Below are positions 49,652-52,785 of a stretch of 52,785 nucleotides of DNA, one piece after another. A program made the translations under genes and the position numbers. How positions within the stretch are numbered: position 1 is the first letter of the stretch; the number at the start of each line of letters is the position of its first letter. A model generated the notes under the pieces. That model saw nothing but the letters and a program-made list of their open reading frames with translations, did no database searches and had not been told where the DNA came from. This DNA is from Cytidiella melzeri (Eukaryota > Basidiomycota > Agaricomycetes > Polyporales > Irpicaceae): NCBI GenBank assembly GCA_022592445.1, contig JABYQR010000310.1, positions 1 to 52,785 on the forward strand, read 5' to 3'.

Positions 49652-50174
49652 TGTAACAGTTAGGTTACTACTCACCAGATAAGTTGTTAGACTTGAGGGG
49701 ATAGAGTGAGATAGAGTGTGAGAGATGTGGTGAGCGAAGTACTGGGGAGTACTGAGTAGTCCTTTATCAACAGAGTGGATAAGACTGAGGGGATATGCCC
49801 TCAGGAGTGCCTCTATATATACATGAAGGGGAGGACCCCAGGTACTACCCTAAGACCCCTAATACCTACATGAGTAAGCAAAGTAATCTACCTTACTAAG
49901 CATGCCCTATGCCCTAGTGGTGCCACTTCAATAATCAACCAATAGCAATTGTCCCCATGACCTGACCCCATGACCCAGCTCCAAGGCTAGACTTGTTCTA
50001 GCTTGTTCTAAGACAAGGCTAGACTTTTCCAGAAGGTTCTAAGAACTATGACATCATCTAATGGAATGTTCTATACTATGACATCATAGTTCCAGCAAGT
50101 TCCACAAGGTTCCAGAGAGTTCTATCATGTGATACACATATAAGGAAAGGAGCGCATCAGCGCATCAGAGACAG
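49652..50174 (-). mobile_element. Gypsy-family LTR interrupted by the next element
   Basis: It starts TGTAACAG and matches the first three quarters of the solo LTR at 35723-36414 in the same orientation. It stops at AGAGACAG, where the opposite-facing LTR begins. The missing last part (from AAGGCGCATC on) is expected beyond the window. Confidence 0.85.
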
Positions 50175-50899
50175 TGTCACAGATTTTCAATGTTTCTACA
50201 AGACTTGCCTTACCAGGCAACGGTATTATTGGGAATATTTAAGCGCTTGTCAAGCGCTTATCCAGCGCTTATCCGGCGTCTATTTAGGCGCTTATCCAGC
50301 GCTTATCTGGCGCTTATCAGGCGCCTATTCCGGCGCTTATTCTCAGTGCCTATCAATTGATGCGCTGATGCGCCTTCTGTCTCTGATGCGCTGATGCGCT
50401 CCTTTCCTTATCTGTGTATCACATGATAGAACTCTCTGGAACATTGTGGAACATGCTGGAACTATGATGTCATAGTATAGAACATTCCATTAGATGATGT
50501 CATAGTTCTTAGAACCTTCTGGAAAAGTCTAGCCTTGTCTTAGAACAAGCTAGAACAAGTCTAGCCTTGGAGCTGGGTCATGGGGTCAGGTCATGGGGAC
50601 AATTGCTATTGGTTGATTATTGAAGTGGCACCACTAGGGCATAGGGCATGCTTAGTAAGGTAGATTACTTCGCTTACTCATGTAGGTATTAGGGGTCTTA
50701 AGGTAGTACCTGGGGTCCTCCCCTTCATGTATATATAGAGGCACTCCTGAGGGCATATCCCCTCAGTCTTATCCACTCTGTTGAACCAGGACTACTCAGT
50801 ACCCACCAGTACTTCGCTCACCACCACTCTAACTCTCTATCACACACTATCTCCCCAAGTTTATCAACTTATCTGGTGAGTAGTAACCTTACTGTTACA
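50175..50899 (+). repeat. 5' LTR of the Gypsy-type element
   Basis: It begins TGTCACAG and ends CTGTTACA, 725 bp. It is longer than the solo copy at 35723 because a GCGCTTATCC-like unit is repeated several more times near 50250-50340. Confidence 0.88.
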
Positions 50900-51480
50900 T
50901 TTGGATAAGACTGCCCCTACTCCCTCACGTCTTTGGATGTGCTGGAGGTTTCTTTCCTCTTTCTTCTAGGTCTTGTGCCTGTGCGTGGGCCCCTCTACAA
51001 ATCCTCTAGAAATAGAGGTAGCCGGACCATAGGCTCTAAGTGGTAGTCGTGTCTAGGCCTTGCCTTGATGCGCACAACTTGAATCACCCTCTCGCCCGAC
51101 GCTCCTAGAGCTGATCAGAGCAGGGGTTGGCATTATGCCAACATGATGAAAGTGTGCCTCCCCACAGGCGATAGTGGAGTCTGGTGTCAGACAGCTCGTT
51201 ATAAGAGCTAGACAACAGGACTAGAAACCCATGAGTGCCTAGGCACGAAGACGGGTAACTTGTTCTGGCCGGACTTAGGGTCAGTGTAATACTGATCCGC
51301 CAACCATTTGCCGCATGGGTGGAACCATGACGGAGATCCTTACACCACCGGACCTGGAGAGAGAATCCAGGCCGACGCCGGCACTACCCCACGCACACAC
51401 AGGACCTCTCCTTTATGGAGATTTGTTTCCGCACATCACTGAGCTGTCAAGCTCATCATACTTTGTCACACACAGTCACC
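50900..51480 (+). other. Leader between 5' LTR and first ORF
   Basis: It starts TTTGGATAAGACTG directly after the LTR, the expected place of the primer-binding site, though I could not match it to a tRNA. Short frames only. Confidence 0.5.
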
Positions 51481-52260
51481 ATGCCCATCTCCCGCTTCAT
51501 CGCTGCTAAGTCTGGTCGCAAGGCCCCTTACTCCATCCCCGTCCGCAACGAAGTCACCGGACTTCAAGAACGCCTCTCAGTCTCCAAGGAGACACTCGAC
51601 AAGTTCAAAGACGCTGGCAAGCCTCGCCGGCTCAAGTATCCTGACAACAAGCCTGTCATCAAGAGGATCGACCTCGAGGAGCAGGCTCGCACCACCATTG
51701 AGCATGAAGAGAACCAGGCTCGCATGAGACAGGTCTCTCATCTCATGTCTCAACTCAGCCTTCTCGATCGTATCGAGAAGCAAGAGAAGCAGGAAGCTGA
51801 AAAGCTTTCTCTTCTCCAGCGTATTGAAGAGCGCAACCAACGCGCTTTCATCCCCACTCCCACTCCGCTCCCCGCTTCTCTCCACTTCCGTAAAACAAAG
51901 TTGATACTTCGTCAAGAGGAGTTCGAACCGATGATCACAGCTGCCTGTCAAAGGCTTGAACCTGTGCTCAAGAAGCTGGACGCCTCCTTCTCGAGTGGTG
52001 GGCAATCATCTAACCACCAGCTCAACACTCGTAGGGAGAAAGCCCAGCTGCTGATCGGCCGTGTATTCATGGTTGAACAGTGGTTCAAGGAGAATCACAC
52101 GGACAAGATGACGAATAGGGAATGGAGGATGCTGAAAAAGGACTTGAAGAGTTTAGGAAGGATTAGTTTTGTGGATATACATCGGAGATGGGGTTACATC
52201 TTAGAATTGCTAGAAGGACTGTTCGATATGAACGCCTTTGTATATGCGGAAATGGAATAA
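51481..52260 (+). CDS. Retroelement ORF1, unknown function
   Basis: 259 residues from MPISRFIAAKSGRKAP. The frame is open upstream to Met 51415, but Met 51481 sits in a better context (CACCATGCC). The protein is highly charged, with a central coiled coil (HLMSQLSLLDRIEKQEKQEA, KLSLLQRIEERNQ) and a helical C-terminal part. No zinc knuckle, protease or pol motif is seen. It lies between the LTR and the gag-like ORF, so it is probably element-encoded; I do not recognise it. Confidence 0.7.
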   Translation: MPISRFIAAKSGRKAPYSIPVRNEVTGLQERLSVSKETLDKFKDAGKPRRLKYPDNKPVIKRIDLEEQARTTIEHEENQARMRQVSHLMSQLSLLDRIEKQEKQEAEKLSLLQRIEERNQRAFIPTPTPLPASLHFRKTKLILRQEEFEPMITAACQRLEPVLKKLDASFSSGGQSSNHQLNTRREKAQLLIGRVFMVEQWFKENHTDKMTNREWRMLKKDLKSLGRISFVDIHRRWGYILELLEGLFDMNAFVYAEME

Positions 52261-52430
52261 AATGTATGGGCTGACAAGCCTCATTTTACTCGGTGACAAC
52301 TTCCTGAAAAGGATTTAATGTGTGAAAACAACTCTGACAAGAGTTTAATGTGTGAAAAGTGGTGTTTCTCTTCTTCTTATACTAGAAATAGTATTTCGCC
52401 TATCCTTTGCTAACTAAGAAATTAGAAGCA

Positions 52431-52785
52431 ATGGCCTCTCAATCTAACGCCGGATCCAACGCTGCCGCCACCGCCTCTAACCTCACCCACTCCGTGACTT
52501 TTGGCAAGATCACGCCAATTGTTTACAACCCTTCAGTGGAAAACTTTGAGCAGCATATTTTCCACAACCTGAACACGGCCCAAAGGGCTTTTACTCGTAC
52601 GGTTGAAGGTGGAGCAACTGCTGCCATAGTCCATAACATGATGAATCAGATGGTTCTTATCTGGAAAACCAGCTGTCGCTCCTGGAGGATAACCTCCAGG
52701 AATATGTGGATAAGGTCGCTCAAGACCTATATTCGCAGTGCGCTGCTGACAACCAAGTCCAGCGCATGGACACTGACCTGGATAT
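52431..52785 (+). CDS. Gag-like ORF (partial, possible frameshift)
   Basis: It begins MASQSNAGSNAAATASNLTH and continues SVTFGKITPIVYNPSVENFE, then AAIVHNMMNQM. Near 52662 the sensible reading changes frame: the starting frame turns Trp/Ser/Arg-rich, whereas another frame continues LENQLSLLEDNLQEYVDKVA and DNQVQRMDTDLD, a coiled coil as expected of a gag. A one-base deletion or sequencing error is likely. The window ends inside it. Confidence 0.55.
   Translation, partial: MASQSNAGSNAAATASNLTHSVTFGKITPIVYNPSVENFEQHIFHNLNTAQRAFTRTVEGGATAAIVHNMMNQMVLIWKTSCRSWRITSRNMWIRSLKTYIRSALLTTKSSAWTLTWI

Larger units (their letters stand above)
50175..52785 (+). mobile_element. Gypsy-type LTR retrotransposon, 5' part (continues past window)
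   Basis: A full LTR (50175-50899) is followed by a leader of about 580 bp, an ORF of 259 residues, and the start of a gag-like ORF. Orientation follows from the ORFs and from a TATATATAG promoter motif about 160 bp before the LTR end. Classification as Gypsy rests on TG...CA ends, the LTR length and the gag-like ORF; no pol is visible inside the window. Confidence 0.65.

Overview
The window is nuclear DNA of a filamentous basidiomycete, most likely an agaricomycete. The genes are dense, many are divergent pairs, and they are cut by many 50-60 nt GT-AG introns. Protein types agree: fungal RPB10, MRT4, ERV46 and FCF2, a CmcJ/AsaB-like enzyme, a DUF6589 protein, a pogo-like transposase, and Copia and Gypsy retroelements. 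All exon boundaries come from reading splice sites and codon phase by eye; no search was run.

Region 1 (1-19.2 kb) is a core block: FCF2 (partial), COQ5, CUL1, a SIKE/FGFR1OP2-like coiled-coil protein, a CmcJ/AsaB-like enzyme, RPB10, the condensin subunit YCS4/Cnd1, MRT4, deoxyhypusine hydroxylase, a small unknown gene and MED4. Head-to-head pairs with short shared promoters are FCF2/COQ5, RPB10/condensin, MRT4/DOHH and unknown/MED4. The functions are housekeeping: ribosome assembly, ubiquinone synthesis, SCF ubiquitin ligase, transcription, chromosome condensation and hypusination.

Region 2 (19.7-26.1 kb) is the most interesting part. A 6,195-bp unit (19875-26069) has 268-bp terminal inverted repeats and a 9-bp target duplication. 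It encodes two convergent, apparently intact genes: a RecQ-like SF2 helicase with a C-terminal zinc knuckle, and a DUF6589 protein. It looks like a complete two-gene DNA transposon of a kind I do not recognise as described. Next to it lies a LYR-motif (Cup1-like) mitochondrial gene.

Region 3 (28.5-44.5 kb) is a nest of mobile DNA. A Tc1/mariner-like element (28489-38807, TA duplications) carries a broken transposase and a second antisense gene. It was invaded by a Copia element (29225-35300), itself hit by a solo LTR (32009-32767), and by another solo LTR (35723-36414). To the right lie a cluster of GTGTTCGTAAAAAC motifs and a tandem duplication of about 750 bp. An intact pogo-like element (40933-44261) interrupts that duplication.

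Region 4 (44.7-52.8 kb) returns to host genes: ERV46, then a secreted Gly/Ser-rich protein. It ends with a Gypsy-type element (50175 to beyond the window) that landed inside an opposite-facing LTR of its own family. This element has an unexplained ORF between its 5' LTR and its gag-like ORF.
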